The notes below the pieces were generated by a model. The model saw only the letters and a program-made list of their open reading frames with translations, had not been told where the DNA came from and did not search any database. Shown here piece by piece: positions 22,401-28,886 of a stretch of DNA of 60,538 nucleotides. Origin of the DNA: JAHDCJ01 sp039028895 (lineage in GTDB: Bacteria > Bacteroidota > Bacteroidia > Chitinophagales > Saprospiraceae); contig JBCCHF010000040.1 of the NCBI GenBank assembly GCA_039028895.1, positions 1 to 60,538 on the forward strand, read 5' to 3'. The position numbers and the translations under genes were made by a program. Positions within the stretch are counted from its first letter, which is position 1; each line of letters opens with the position of its first letter.

Positions 22401-24756
22401 CTCCTGACTGATCAACAGAAGAAGGAATAATTACTAAACCATGGTTGGCAAAAGCACCACCATACCACTCGCTTACCAGGTTGGTAACATCTATATCATA
22501 TACGGTGCCATCAGGGTCATCATCACCTGCATTGAAAGTTCCATATACAGTGGCTGCAAAATCGCCTCCAGCAGTAGTCCAAGCAGTTGCAGGAGCTCGA
22601 TTGTCCCAGGTAACCCCAGAAGTATTTGAACCACCATCATCGCAATCCCCATTCCCTTCGATCCAGGAATTAGTGACCCGACGAACTTGGACATCAAAGT
22701 TATCGCCGCTATGGCCCGTAGCCAGTACTAATCTTAAATTAGCCGAGGAAACAACACATCCTGGTGTAAGGCCGCTCAAATCAAATTCAATAAAAACGTG
22801 GCCTCGGTCCCCAGAATCTTCCTCCACAAAAATCTCATCACAAGATCCGTATCCTTCGTCATCGTTACCTTCATAATTTCCGGTGGCTTTTGTGGTAGTA
22901 ATGTCAGTATCGACAGTTGGTGGAGCAGTCGTAGGATTAAACGCATAGCCCCCGTTCGGACCTGTGTTTTGTGTTTCCACAAAAGTATCTCCTCCATCAA
23001 TCATACCATCCATATTCTCATCTATATATAGATCAAGTTGAACGCCACTTGGCCCAGTTTCTCCTATGTCAAGCATTCCATTATTGTTGGCATCTTCGAA
23101 AACAGTGCCTGACAAAGCATTTTGACCGGTTATGGTTACGATTCCTGAAGAACACAATCCAGAAATATCACTACATGCCTGATAAATAGCAAAGTCACTT
23201 TCAAATGAGGTTGTTGCAGATGGTGTATAAGACACCGTCTGATTTGGATTAACAGAAAATACACCTGAGTTACCATTGGTAAGGATACTTACCAGTAAGT
23301 TGCCACCGAAAGGATCAGAGTCATTTGCTAAAACATCAACTATTACAACTTCTCCACAAGTAGAAACTTGAAAATCATCATTTACAACAACAGGATTCAC
23401 ATTAAGACCACAATTTTGAGGTCTGTCAGCGGGAATCAGTATAGCATTCAAATACATCCTGTCGGCATCGATATCACTATATTGGTGACCACCAAGGTAA
23501 TGAACGATTCCTCCTGCATTGGCGACAAAACCATCAATTGGGCCAACGTATGCCTTATACTCATCATCATTATCGTGAACAATTCTAGTACCTCCTGCTG
23601 GTTCTGGAGTCAAATCAAAGCTTACCAAAGAACCTCCCTGATTTGGGATTGTTCCTTCGAACTGAGCCATTGGCTCCTGAGGATTATCATAAGAAAAAGC
23701 CCCTAGCCCTGGTTCAGAAAGTACAGAAGCGGAAAAAAGTCTATTAGTGCCCGTTTGAAATCCTCGGACTGCAGCACATTGAGCAAAGAAGTTGCCCCCA
23801 TTTTGGACAAAATCTCTTACACCACTCTTTTCTGCATCGGTTACATTGTCTTCATGAGGAGAACTTGCCATGGTATAACATGCAGTAGCCGTCAAACTAC
23901 TCGTAGCTGTCACCTCATAATGGACCCCACCACCAGTCATATCAGCAGCAGCCAAAATACTGGTATGAATACCTGTCTGTCCAGCGACAACTGCAACCAG
24001 TGGTTTGTGGGTAATATTGCTAAAAATCGGAACATTATTAACAGCCCCATCCAACTCATAAATTCTGATGGCATTTCCAAAAGCATTAATAATTGGGGCA
24101 GCCTGGGTTTCAAAACCTGGGAAAATCGCAATAGGTCCAGTAAGAAAACTCCTAGTCTGTGATGCATCTGCAGAAGGATAAACCCTTGTTACTGATGTTA
24201 TCAAATCAGGCGTTGTCCTATCCGCTTTATTCGGGTCGATTATCCACTTCAATGGAATATCGGCATGCAACAAATTTACAGCCAAACCATAAGCCTGTCT
24301 AACCCTTGCATTACTACCATCCTGATTAGCATTATCCATTGCTATGATCAAGGTTCCTTGTGGAAGCGTTTCCAGAGTGGTGGATTGCATGGCCATCATC
24401 TTATCCTGTGTGGTCAATGCTTTACTATTGAATGCCTTTTGGCTTTGATTTTGAGCACTTGCTGCAAGATCTTCTCCTTTCAACTCATCCATAATGATGT
24501 TTGGAACATACCAAGACATCAATAAGGATTTAAAACTCAAAGATCCAAGGAAACCTGATTTCTTTGACTGTTTTGGAGGCGCTTTTCTAAAAGCATAGCT
24601 TAAAGGCGAACGCTCAGGTACTATTTCACTAGTACTTTCTTCATCCACTGCATAAAGCATGTGTGTATTTTCCAGAGCTAACTGGCTAAACCCTGTGTTA
24701 GGAGTACCTAGCATCAGCCCCAGGAAAATAAGTACAAAAGCCTTTTTGGTATTCAT
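10444..24756 (-). CDS. Giant multidomain surface protein (about 4,770 residues)
   Basis: I start at the ATG at 24756, which gives a clean signal peptide (MNTKKAFVLIFLGLMLG to FSQ); an upstream ATG at 24804 adds 16 residues. Layout: about 99-439 a glutamine-amidotransferase-like head (candidate nucleophile C327 in FFAQCAAV, H424 in YLGGHQYSD); 446-545 a cadherin-like domain; 547-612 and 816-870 two halves of an SdrD-B-like domain (GTVFEDANNNG) with a DNRLRE-like beta domain between them (615-815); a PKD-like segment to about 946; 12 HYR-like domains (947-1915); two SprB-like domains (1916-2076); 24 cadherin-like domains with NDYDPDGD-type calcium motifs (2077-4500); and a C-terminal block ending in two GDVN-type repeats and PEQIPRP. 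There is no canonical T9SS CTD. Probable role: calcium-stiffened adhesin, perhaps for gliding, prey or surface contact. Catalysis by the head is unproven. Confidence 0.85.
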   Translation of the reverse strand: MNTKKAFVLIFLGLMLGTPNTGFSQLALENTHMLYAVDEESTSEIVPERSPLSYAFRKAPPKQSKKSGFLGSLSFKSLLMSWYVPNIIMDELKGEDLAASAQNQSQKAFNSKALTTQDKMMAMQSTTLETLPQGTLIIAMDNANQDGSNARVRQAYGLAVNLLHADIPLKWIIDPNKADRTTPDLITSVTRVYPSADASQTRSFLTGPIAIFPGFETQAAPIINAFGNAIRIYELDGAVNNVPIFSNITHKPLVAVVAGQTGIHTSILAAADMTGGGVHYEVTATSSLTATACYTMASSPHEDNVTDAEKSGVRDFVQNGGNFFAQCAAVRGFQTGTNRLFSASVLSEPGLGAFSYDNPQEPMAQFEGTIPNQGGSLVSFDLTPEPAGGTRIVHDNDDEYKAYVGPIDGFVANAGGIVHYLGGHQYSDIDADRMYLNAILIPADRPQNCGLNVNPVVVNDDFQVSTCGEVVIVDVLANDSDPFGGNLLVSILTNGNSGVFSVNPNQTVSYTPSATTSFESDFAIYQACSDISGLCSSGIVTITGQNALSGTVFEDANNNGMLDIGETGPSGVQLDLYIDENMDGMIDGGDTFVETQNTGPNGGYAFNPTTAPPTVDTDITTTKATGNYEGNDDEGYGSCDEIFVEEDSGDRGHVFIEFDLSGLTPGCVVSSANLRLVLATGHSGDNFDVQVRRVTNSWIEGNGDCDDGGSNTSGVTWDNRAPATAWTTAGGDFAATVYGTFNAGDDDPDGTVYDIDVTNLVSEWYGGAFANHGLVIIPSSVDQSGGSDWFYLYSDDATDVNNRPRLEIQQTCQSETFLVEVNTADYPPGSTSTTPDVQTVTFASPLENSCENNFGYFLDPDCGDCMVSGPDGPVCPGSQQVFTASTPTDCSSPVFNWTISGNGTILAASGSSVTVTSGSTCNASFTVQASIDCMGCMGSPVVCDKTVNVNDTTDPVFSAPPADVTVECLADVPAMTDLGWTDDCDGSGTVTGSDGPLTGGACGGTITRTWTYTDGCGNTGTATQTITVDDNTDPVPPAAPADENYACLADVPSPGMLTATDNCDGTIDATGVDSFNGGAGCAASPLIITRTWTFTDGCGNSASVSQTITVIDDVNPVLDPAPSDVSVQCITDVPAMTSLNWTDNCDGSGTVAGSDGPLTGGACGGTITRTWTYTDACGNTATETQTITVNDTTDPVAPAAPAAESYQCLADVPAPGDLTASDNCDGNITVTGMDMNNGGAGCTADPLIITRTWTFTDVCGNSSSVSQTITVADDTAPVFDPAPGDVTVECVSDVPAMTDLGYTDNCDGSGTVTGSDGPLTGGTCGGTITRTWTFTDACGNTGTASQTITVNDTTDPVAPAAPAAESYQCLADVPAAGDLTASDNCDGNITVTGLDMNNGGAGCTADPLIITRTWTFTDVCGNSSSVSQTITVADDTDPVFDPAPADVTVECVSDVPAMTDLGYTDNCDGSGTVTGSDGPLTGGTCGGTITRTWTFTDACGNTGTASQTITVTDTTDPVFAAPPVDATVECLADIPAMTDLAWTDNCDGNGTVTGSDGPLVGDTCGGTVTRTWTYTDVCGNTGTASQVFTINDTTDPVPPMAPAAENYDCIADVPAPGDLTATDNCDGNITVTGVDSDNGGTGCPASPLVITRTWTFTDVCGNAVSISQIISVVDSEDPVFDAPPANQTVECESDVPAMTDLGYTDNCDGAGTVTGSDGPLVGGPCGGTITRTWTHTDACGNTATETQTFTIVDTTDPVFNAAPADITVKCETDVPAMTDLGWTDNCDGMGTVTGSDGPLVGGPCGGTITRTWTYTDACGNTGTASQTITVDDNENPAFDAPPTDVSVECISDIPAAGDLTWTDNCDGTGMVTGSDTDNGGSGCPGDPYIVTRTWTFTDACGNTGTASQTLTAEASAMSLSATLSDYNGSNVTCNGEDDGDIDLTVTGGANCGSGLSYSWSGPGGFTSSDEDPGMLVAGTYDVTVTDDNGCTATGSYTLTEPPALTSSAMGEMLANFGDSDGDIDLTVMGGTPAYTYEWSNGATTEDLNGLTAGTYFVTITDANGCQIFDNATITQPPPPTNDPPVAINDVNNTLVNVPVGGLVMTNDFDPDGDNIIVTEINGTPVVPGGTTVGLPNGSVTIFPDGSYTYTPNPGFVGFETFSYEICDDGVPGPLCDPAIVTIEVIDTTDPMNNPPIANDDHTQTEENTPVTIDVVPNDYDPDGDVLSTPNQLTSPSNGSVVQNGDGTFTYTPDPGFTGEDSFTYEICDPAGLCDPATVTIVVTPDNGMANDPPVAVDDVYYTPFETPVSGDASTNDYDPDGDAPLVFSQLSMPSNGMVTFNMDGTFTYTPNAGYSGPDQFIYDVCDGISGCDTATVYLVVGPMNDPPVAINDVNNTLVDVPVSGLVMTNDYDPNNDIIMVTQVNGTPVIPAGTTVPTPNGSVTIFPDGSYTYTPNAGFVGTDTYMYEICDNGVPGPLCTTAMVTIEVIEPNDPMNNPPVANDDATQTEENTPVTIDVTPNDYDPDGDVLSTPNQLTSPSNGSVVQNGDGTFTYTPDPGFTGEDSFTYEICDPAGLCDPATVTIVVTPDNGMSNDPPVAVDDVAYTPQDTPVSGDASLNDYDPDGDAPLTFTQLTSPTNGGVVFNADGTFTYTPNAGYTGPDQFIYEVCDGISGCDQATVYILVGPSNDPPVAIDDINHTLVDVPVGGNVMTNDYDPNGDNIIVTEVNGMAVIAAGTTVATPNGSVTQFPDGSYVYTPNAGFVGFDSYTYQICDDGVPGPLCTTATVTIEVIDPSDPMNNPPVANDDATQTEENTPVTIDVTPNDYDPDGDVLTTPNQLTSPSNGSVVQNGDGTFTYTPDPGFTGEDSFTYEICDPAGLCDQATVTIVVTPDNGDPNDPPVAVDDAYYTPYETAVSGDASLNDYDPDGDSPLTFTQISSPTNGGVVFNPDGTFTYTPDPGYSGPDQFIYEVCDGISGCDQATVYLLVGPINNPPVAIDDINHTLVNVPVGGNVMTNDYDPDNDIITVTEVNGTTVVPAGTTVPTPNGSVTIFPDGSYTYTPNAGFVGLDTYTYEICDNGLPGPLCTTATVTIEVIEPNDPMNNPPVANDDATQTEEDTPVTIDVTPNDYDPDGDVLSTPTQLTPASNGNVVQNGDGTFTYTPNPGFTGEDSFTYEICDPSGLCDPATVTIVVTPDNGMANDPPVAVDDAVYTPLDTPVSGDASTNDYDPDGDAPLTFTQISSPTNGGVVFNADGTFTYTPNAGYTGPDQFIYEVCDGISGCDQATVYIVVGPDNNPPVAIDDINNTLVDIPVGGSVITNDYDPDGDNITVTEVNGTPVMAGGTTVATTNGSVTQFPNGDYTYVPNAGFVGTDSYTYEICDDGTPGPLCTTATVTIEVLEPTDPNNNPPVANDDATQTEEDTPVTIDVTPNDYDPDGDPLTTPTTVTPPTNGMLVNNGDGTYTYTPDPGFTGEDSFVYEVCDPSGLCDQATVTIVVTPDNGMANDPPVAVDDVSYTTQDTPVSGDASTNDYDPDGDAPLTFTQTSIPSNGTVVFNPDGTYTYTPNAGYTGPDQFTYEVCDGISGCDQATVYIVVGPVNDPPLAVNDINDTFVNTTVEGDVLTNDSDPDGDNITVTMIDGQPVVPGGTTVSTPNGMATLFPNGTYTYTPNPGFTGEDTFTYEICDDGVPGPLCSTATVTIDVIDVTSPNNNPPVANDDATETEEGTPITINVISNDYDPDGDVLTTPNQLTSPSNGSVVQNGDGTFTYTPDPGFVGVDMFTYEICDPAGLCDDATVTITVTPDNGMSNDPPEAVDDVSYTLQDTPVSGDASLNDSDPDGDAPLTFFETSPPANGMVVFNPDGTYTYTPNPGFNGPDQFTYEVCDGISGCDAATVYIVVGPVNDPPVAINDINDTFTDTPVAGDVSTNDSDPNGDNITVTEIDGTPVIPGGTTVSTPNGTVTIFNDGTYIYTPDPGFNGEDTFTYTLCDDGIPGPLCDMATVTIEVLPPDGPDNSPPVANDDHTQTEMDTPVTINVVPNDYDPDGDPLTTPVQLTPPSNGMVVNNGDGTFIYTPDPGFTGVDMFTYEVCDPMGLCDDATVTITVHPDNGMANDPPVGVDDAYFTEIDVPVVGDASLNDYDPDGDAPLTFSQTSLPSNGIVFFNGDGTFTYTPNPGYSGPDNFTYEVCDGISGCDAATVYIVINPINNPPVAINDINNTFIDTPVDGLVLTNDYDPDGDNLVVTMVNGTPVVPGGTTVPTTNGSVTLNPDGSYTYTPDPGFTGEDTFMYEVCDDGVPGPLCTTATVTIDVIDTTDGENDPPVANDDATETEMGTAVTINVISNDYDPDGDPLTTPVTLTGVSNGLLFNNNDGTYTYIPNPGFTGTDVFTYEICDNISGCDDATVTILVNPDNGNPNDPPVAVDDVYYTPFNTPVSGDASLNDYDPDGDAPLAFSQLTNPGNGTVVFNPDGTFTYTPAIGFSGTDQFIYEVCDGISGCDQATVYVVVESSPRVALTLRVFLQGPYDFGSGLMWDSLRTREFIPLDEPYDAMPQFVHVGDQGGTESIDTSVLTVTGADAIVDWVFIELRSNADPEVVVATRSALVQRDADVVDLDGVSPVIFDGYPSDSYFVAVNHRNHLGVMTATAIPLAPVPVLVDFTLPTTPTFGMFAQKEILPGTVTGLWAGDVNADYNVIFQGPADDPASIFFNVLLDPDNSSFLTNWVYPGYHQGDVNMNGEAIFQGPNNDSDLIFFNVLSYPPNTSFLVNFVLPEQIPRP
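11244..18516 (-). repeat. Higher-order tandem repeat: 8 units of about 909 bp, each three cadherin-like domains
   Basis: The 7,273 bp divide by 8 to 909 bp. Each unit encodes domains I (about 112 residues, with GTTV-PNGSVT and DGVPGPLC), II (about 97 residues, with NDDATQTEENTPVTIDV and ICDPAGLCD) and III (about 94 residues, with TPVSGDAS and VCDGISGCD), always in the order I-II-III. Each domain holds an NDYDPDGD-like motif and GTFTYTP. Units near the protein's N-terminal side are most alike (type II domains 1-3 are almost identical), while units 6-8 diverge. Confidence 0.9.
18517..19017 (-). repeat. Two SprB-like repeats
   Basis: The first copy has CNGEDDGDIDLTVTGG, YSWSGPGGFT, AGTYDVTVTDDNGC and YTLTEP. 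The second has GDSDGDIDLTVMGG, YTYEWSNGATTEDL and AGTYFVTITDANGC. Both are typical of the SprB repeat known from the T9SS-exported gliding adhesin of Flavobacterium johnsoniae. They separate the HYR-like and cadherin-like arrays. Confidence 0.8.
19018..21906 (-). repeat. Array of 12 HYR-like domains of two alternating types
   Basis: Each domain is about 80 residues with TDPV at the start, a DNCDG core, TRTWTFTDxCGN and a TASQTITV end. Type A has VECxxDVPAMTDLG and SDGPLTGG; type B has APAAENYxC and NNGGAGC. The order from the N-terminal side is A B A B A B A A B A A B. Domains 4-5 and 6-7 are nearly identical copies of each other at DNA level, with a 483-bp spacing. Confidence 0.85.
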
Positions 24757-24865
24757 TCCAAAACAGGTTTGTACAAGGTTAAAAGTTGAGTTCTGTTGGT
24801 TCATATCACCCTTTTTATAAATAAAAAATTACTGTATAATGAATTTTCTCTTTCTTTATGATCCA

Positions 24866-26470
24866 TCAAAAAATGTGGACCCCTTCGTTTAACATCTTTT
24901 TCAAATTCTGCTGTACTTTATTCTTTCTCCAGTTGAGCATTGCAGGGGCATTTATGAGTTCCAGTTTTGGTTTATCATCAACCAAAACGAAAGCGCCTTC
25001 AAGATCGACTGGCTTATCGCTAATCAGGTTCTCATAGCCAAAATCTTCGTATGGGAACCATTCATTGTATCTTAGATCTTCCATTAATGAAGTATAATCC
25101 TGTTCTTCAAGAGAAGCTAGGAAGAAAATATCCTTGGTCAGGTTTAACTTTCCTTCCTTGGAAGTTGGTGGAGAGTAATGACTGACATTAAACCCTGCTG
25201 CTTCCAGAGTTTTGTAAATACATTTTGGACCCAAGGAATACATTGGACTTTCAATGTTACCCTGGAAATTGATGACCACAATTGCGCCTGGATTAAGCAC
25301 TTTCTTGATGTCTTCAAATCCTTCCAGGGTAAAAACATGATGTGGCTGAACTTCTCCAAGGACAAGATCAACCACTACGAAATCGTATTTTTCTTTGGAT
25401 TGCCGTATAAAGCAACGTGCATCATCTATATATAAGTCAGAAGAAGATGGGTCGTACTTGAAATATTCTTCTGCAATAAACCGAATCCTTTCATCCATCT
25501 CAACAATATCCAGTTCGTGCCCCATGGCCAAAATTTCAAAGGCTATGCTTCCACCACCCATTCCCAATAACAAGGCTTTGGATCCAGGAGGCTTCATGCT
25601 CGAGTAAGCACCAATCTTATGGGGGTAGCGCCAAAGGGAAAGCGACTCAAACCCTATTTGTGTATATTTTTGATCAATACCATTTAATAACAGTTTTCTT
25701 TCAATCTGGTCATTTCCTTCTACTTTCCACTGACCGAGATCCAAAACAGTCCATTCTCCCAAAATGCCTGTTGAATGATAGACCACACGGACATTGTCGC
25801 TGTCCTTAGCAGGTGAGTCAAATGCCATCGCAACTATTGCGACACCGATACTAACTACAGCCAAGACTGTCTTGCGAGCCCAAATAAAATACAATAGACC
25901 GGCTGACGCCAAAGCACCGCCTGTTAAATATGATGTGAGTTTGATGCCTAGTTCCGGGATCAAATAAAATCCGGCAAGTAAAGTCGCAAGGATACCACCT
26001 ACCGTTGAAATGGAATAAACTGTTCCTGCGGATTTACCAGCTTCGTCTGCATTCTGGTTAATCAATTGGGTCACAATAGGGGAAACAGCCCCCATGCATG
26101 CCACGGGAGGTAACAAATAAAGCAGAACGGAAACAAGAGATCCCATTCTTACACCAAGAGGATCGGTTAACAATAAGATTTGAGGAGCTAATAAAGGAGA
26201 TAGTAATGTAAAGAATGCCCCAATCAGTAATAGAACGAATAAACTGGTAGGGCCAGGATATTTTCTGGAGATGTGCCCACCGGCAAAATAACCAAGTGCT
26301 AATGCGCCGAGTGTTACGCCTAGCACAGAAGACCATACATATAGTGATGTGCCGTAGTAAGGAGCAATTATTTTAGCTCCTAACAACTCAATCACCATTA
26401 CAGCCCCTCCCTCAAAGAAAGAGATAAGAAGTAATAGCCTTACAGGCAATTGCCTTTTTTTGTTACTCAT
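24866..26470 (-). CDS. Membrane-fused spermidine synthase-like protein
   Basis: 534 residues. Residues 1-215 contain about seven transmembrane helices (FEGGAVMVIELLGAKIIAPYYG opens the block and is typical of the fused class). Residues about 228-510 form a spermidine synthase-like Rossmann domain: LLLGMGGGSIAFEIL at 300-314 is the decarboxylated-SAM/SAM-binding loop, E325 in DIVEMD follows, and YIDDARCFI and FVVVDLV form the later core. It probably transfers an aminopropyl group to a polyamine at the inner membrane, but many members of this fused class have unproven substrates. The gene ends 110 bp upstream of the giant gene's start on the same strand, so it could be read into it. Confidence 0.85.
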   Translation of the reverse strand: MSNKKRQLPVRLLLLISFFEGGAVMVIELLGAKIIAPYYGTSLYVWSSVLGVTLGALALGYFAGGHISRKYPGPTSLFVLLLIGAFFTLLSPLLAPQILLLTDPLGVRMGSLVSVLLYLLPPVACMGAVSPIVTQLINQNADEAGKSAGTVYSISTVGGILATLLAGFYLIPELGIKLTSYLTGGALASAGLLYFIWARKTVLAVVSIGVAIVAMAFDSPAKDSDNVRVVYHSTGILGEWTVLDLGQWKVEGNDQIERKLLLNGIDQKYTQIGFESLSLWRYPHKIGAYSSMKPPGSKALLLGMGGGSIAFEILAMGHELDIVEMDERIRFIAEEYFKYDPSSSDLYIDDARCFIRQSKEKYDFVVVDLVLGEVQPHHVFTLEGFEDIKKVLNPGAIVVINFQGNIESPMYSLGPKCIYKTLEAAGFNVSHYSPPTSKEGKLNLTKDIFFLASLEEQDYTSLMEDLRYNEWFPYEDFGYENLISDKPVDLEGAFVLVDDKPKLELINAPAMLNWRKNKVQQNLKKMLNEGVHIF

Positions 26471-27530
26471 GAAGCAAGCGTAAAATCAACCTCAATAATT
26501 CAAAAATTATCTAACAACAATTAGAATAAACTCAAATCTATTCAGCAGTTTGGGGGTACTGAATTATTACCGCATTAATGGGTTTAGGAAAGGATAAAAG
26601 TTGAGATACCTTGCTTAGGAAGATGCAGGCATCCGAACTAAAACAACCTTCCAGTTTGTTTGGGCTGGAATTGGCGTTGTTTAATAAAACGAGTTAGGAT
26701 AGGAGATCACTCTGAATTCTTCAGATTGATTATAACTTTTAGTTAGAGCCTTCAAATGCAAGAAAGGTTGCATTTACTCTGTAAAAAAACATCTACATCA
26801 AGGATCTCCTTTTATGACAACAAATGTAATAAACTTTTTGCTTATTGTCCATAATAGGATGTCACATAGGTAAATTCCTATATGTCAAATGCTGATAAAG
26901 TAATTTTCCAATGCACAAATCTCAAAGATTTCACACTGTGTGACATTGTATTTTTGGTGTTATTTACCAAATAGTTGGAAAAATGAATCATTATCTTCAA
27001 AAATGCTAATTGATATAGTTGGTCATCCTATTTTTTGAAATGAAGTATAATTTTTTTGTCATTTTCCAGAATCACCTTTTGCTATATGAGCCTGCACAAA
27101 TTCAAAGGTAGACTAAAACACTGAGGCTTAATCTTTTATCAATCCGGCTGGGCCATAACTAAAAATAGCACATGTCCAGGTTTATAAGATAAGCACAATA
27201 TTATTGCGTAAATAAAGGGTTTCAGACTATGGAGAGCCCAAAATTTGATACATCAAATTGGATTTAGGTTATTCTACCATTCTTTATGGGAATCATTCGA
27301 AATTAAGATTAACCTTATCTAAATATATGCTTATCAATAAAAACCCCAAACCGAAAATTCCAATTGAAATTGAAAATTGATTGGACGTAACAACCTTCTA
27401 CCGGATATCCAAGAAAAGGATGTCATTTTCCCTGGTCAGACTCTAAAAGGAAAATTCGCAGTAGCACCAATTTGTGTCAAAAACGGTACTCTTTTAAGCA
27501 GTAAGGATTCTTTCTTTGTGATATGGAAAA
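26471..27530. other. 1.06-kb gene-free stretch
   Basis: This AT-rich region has no open frame with protein-like composition. Two weak symmetric elements are visible: an interrupted hairpin at about 26641-26684 (AACAAC and TTCCAG paired with CTGGAA and GTTGTT) and a short inverted repeat at about 26857-26889 (TGTCACATAGG against CCTATATGTCA). The region should contain the promoter of the spermidine synthase-like gene, but no clear TAnnTTTG element was found on that strand. Confidence 0.4.
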
Positions 27531-28740
27531 TTATGAACTGGCAGAAGATCCTGCCAAAATGCGTCTACGCCTAATAACAGCTATAGTACCAATATTGAGA
27601 ATCAACAGTGCAAGGATAATCAGTCCCCACTCCCCCATCGTAGGAATGGTGGGAATTACTTCACTGGAAACCCTAAAGACATTATTACTTTGGGAGCCTT
27701 GAACAAATAGGTTTTCCGAAAGGGTCGGTCACCAAACCACGTGTAGTGATTAGCGAGTTGCCCATACCATCACCTGATGCATCAATTAATTGAAAGATAG
27801 CAGTTCCACCACCCTTTATTAGAAAAACGTTAGCGCTTAAAGATCCACCCAAATAAACATCTCCGGTAGGATCAATATGTAATTCTGCAGCCCCGTTAAG
27901 CGTGTTACCCATGCCATCTCCGGAGCCTTCTATCATTTCGGTGATCGTTCCATCAGGTGCTATGCGAAAAGCATTATCAGAAGAAAAACCTGAAACATAA
28001 ACATCACCAGTGGGTGAAGCCCTGACACTTTGTGGTTGATCGAGAGGGTTTCCCATACCATCTCCGGAGGCATCTATGATTTCAGTGATCATCCCTCCCG
28101 GAGTAATCTTAAAGGCATTATCTGAACCTTGTCCAGTTACATAGACATTTCCTGTAGCATCTACATCGATGCCTGTTGCACCGATTAAGTTATTGCCCAT
28201 ACCGTCTCCTGAATTGTTTATTAGCTGAGTAACCACACCGCCTGGCGTTACCTTGTATACACGAGCATTCGTAAACGACGTGACATAGATATTGCCGGCA
28301 TTGTCACCGATTATCCTGAAAGGGTTATTCAAACCACTATCCAACACAACTGATATCACTCCTCCAGGTGTTATTTTAAATACTTTGTTCGTCGCTGCAC
28401 TTGTGATCCAAACGTTCCCGGCTGGGTCTGCATAAATGCCTCTGGGCATCCCGAATCCATTGCCAACTCCATCACCTGTGGCATCAATAATTTCAGTAAT
28501 TACACCATCCGGCGTGACCTTAAAAGCATTATCGCTATTCAAGCCCACAACGTAGACATTGCCAACCCCATCTAAAGCAAGGCCGAAAGAAGTAGATAGC
28601 GGATTCCCCATTCCGTCACCCGTCGCATCAATTATTTCAACAATTGGCTGCCCGAAGGAAAAAGCATAAATGAGAGCAAAGGAAAGTGTAAGACAAAAAG
28701 ATTTTAGAATTTTAAAGCCGAGGGATTTGGAAGATTTCAT
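27531..28740 (-). pseudogene. Seven-bladed propeller gene with IPTM-GEWG anchor, broken by a +1 frameshift
   Basis: Joined across a frameshift this is a 402-residue protein: signal peptide, seven repeats of about 45 residues (GNVYVTGQGSDNAFKITPGG-type, NHL/SMP-30-like blades with IIDASGDGMGN linkers), and a tail VIPTIPTMGEWG, a transmembrane helix and a basic RRRR cluster. The T4 run at 27712-27715 (AAAA on the coding strand) has one base too many: as found it reads GKPICSRLPK and stops at 27685; with one A fewer it reads GNLFVQGSQSNNVF, completing blade 7 and leading into the anchor. The restored blade count and tail make the frameshift convincing. Whether it is real or a sequencing error cannot be told here. 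Probable role: surface-anchored beta-propeller for binding. Confidence 0.8.
27685..28740 (-). CDS. Propeller protein, frame-truncated form (351 residues)
   Basis: This is the open frame as it stands. It starts with a long signal peptide (MKSSKSLGFKILKSF, then a hydrophobic core to FGQ) and contains six complete blades plus the first half of the seventh before the premature stop. If translated as is, the product lacks the membrane anchor and would be released to the periplasm or misfold. See the full locus entry for the restored reading. Confidence 0.65.
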   Translation of the reverse strand: MKSSKSLGFKILKSFCLTLSFALIYAFSFGQPIVEIIDATGDGMGNPLSTSFGLALDGVGNVYVVGLNSDNAFKVTPDGVITEIIDATGDGVGNGFGMPRGIYADPAGNVWITSAATNKVFKITPGGVISVVLDSGLNNPFRIIGDNAGNIYVTSFTNARVYKVTPGGVVTQLINNSGDGMGNNLIGATGIDVDATGNVYVTGQGSDNAFKITPGGMITEIIDASGDGMGNPLDQPQSVRASPTGDVYVSGFSSDNAFRIAPDGTITEMIEGSGDGMGNTLNGAAELHIDPTGDVYLGGSLSANVFLIKGGGTAIFQLIDASGDGMGNSLITTRGLVTDPFGKPICSRLPK

Positions 28741-28886
28741 AATGAGTAGTGTTTTGGATTAACCCGTTGGGGAAAAGAATAGCCCAAATTACGCATTATT
28801 CTCTGGCTTCGATATTGATAATTAGGTTTTCCGAATTGTTTTCCATACATGATTGATCAGAAACATCAATAGTGGAAATAGGGTTT

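Noticed and set aside
10900..24500. Many plus-strand open frames of 60-200 codons opposite the giant gene
   Set aside because: They mirror the repeats of the minus-strand gene, share its period, and read as low-complexity serine/proline/valine strings. They are shadow frames.
27377..27574. Plus-strand 65-codon frame near the propeller gene
   Set aside because: It overlaps the restored minus-strand anchor coding region, has no signal or domain, and its composition is irregular.
28741..28886. Possible terminator downstream of the CHAT gene
   Set aside because: The only hairpin seen (around GGAATAG and CTATTTCC) is short, bulged and without a T-run.
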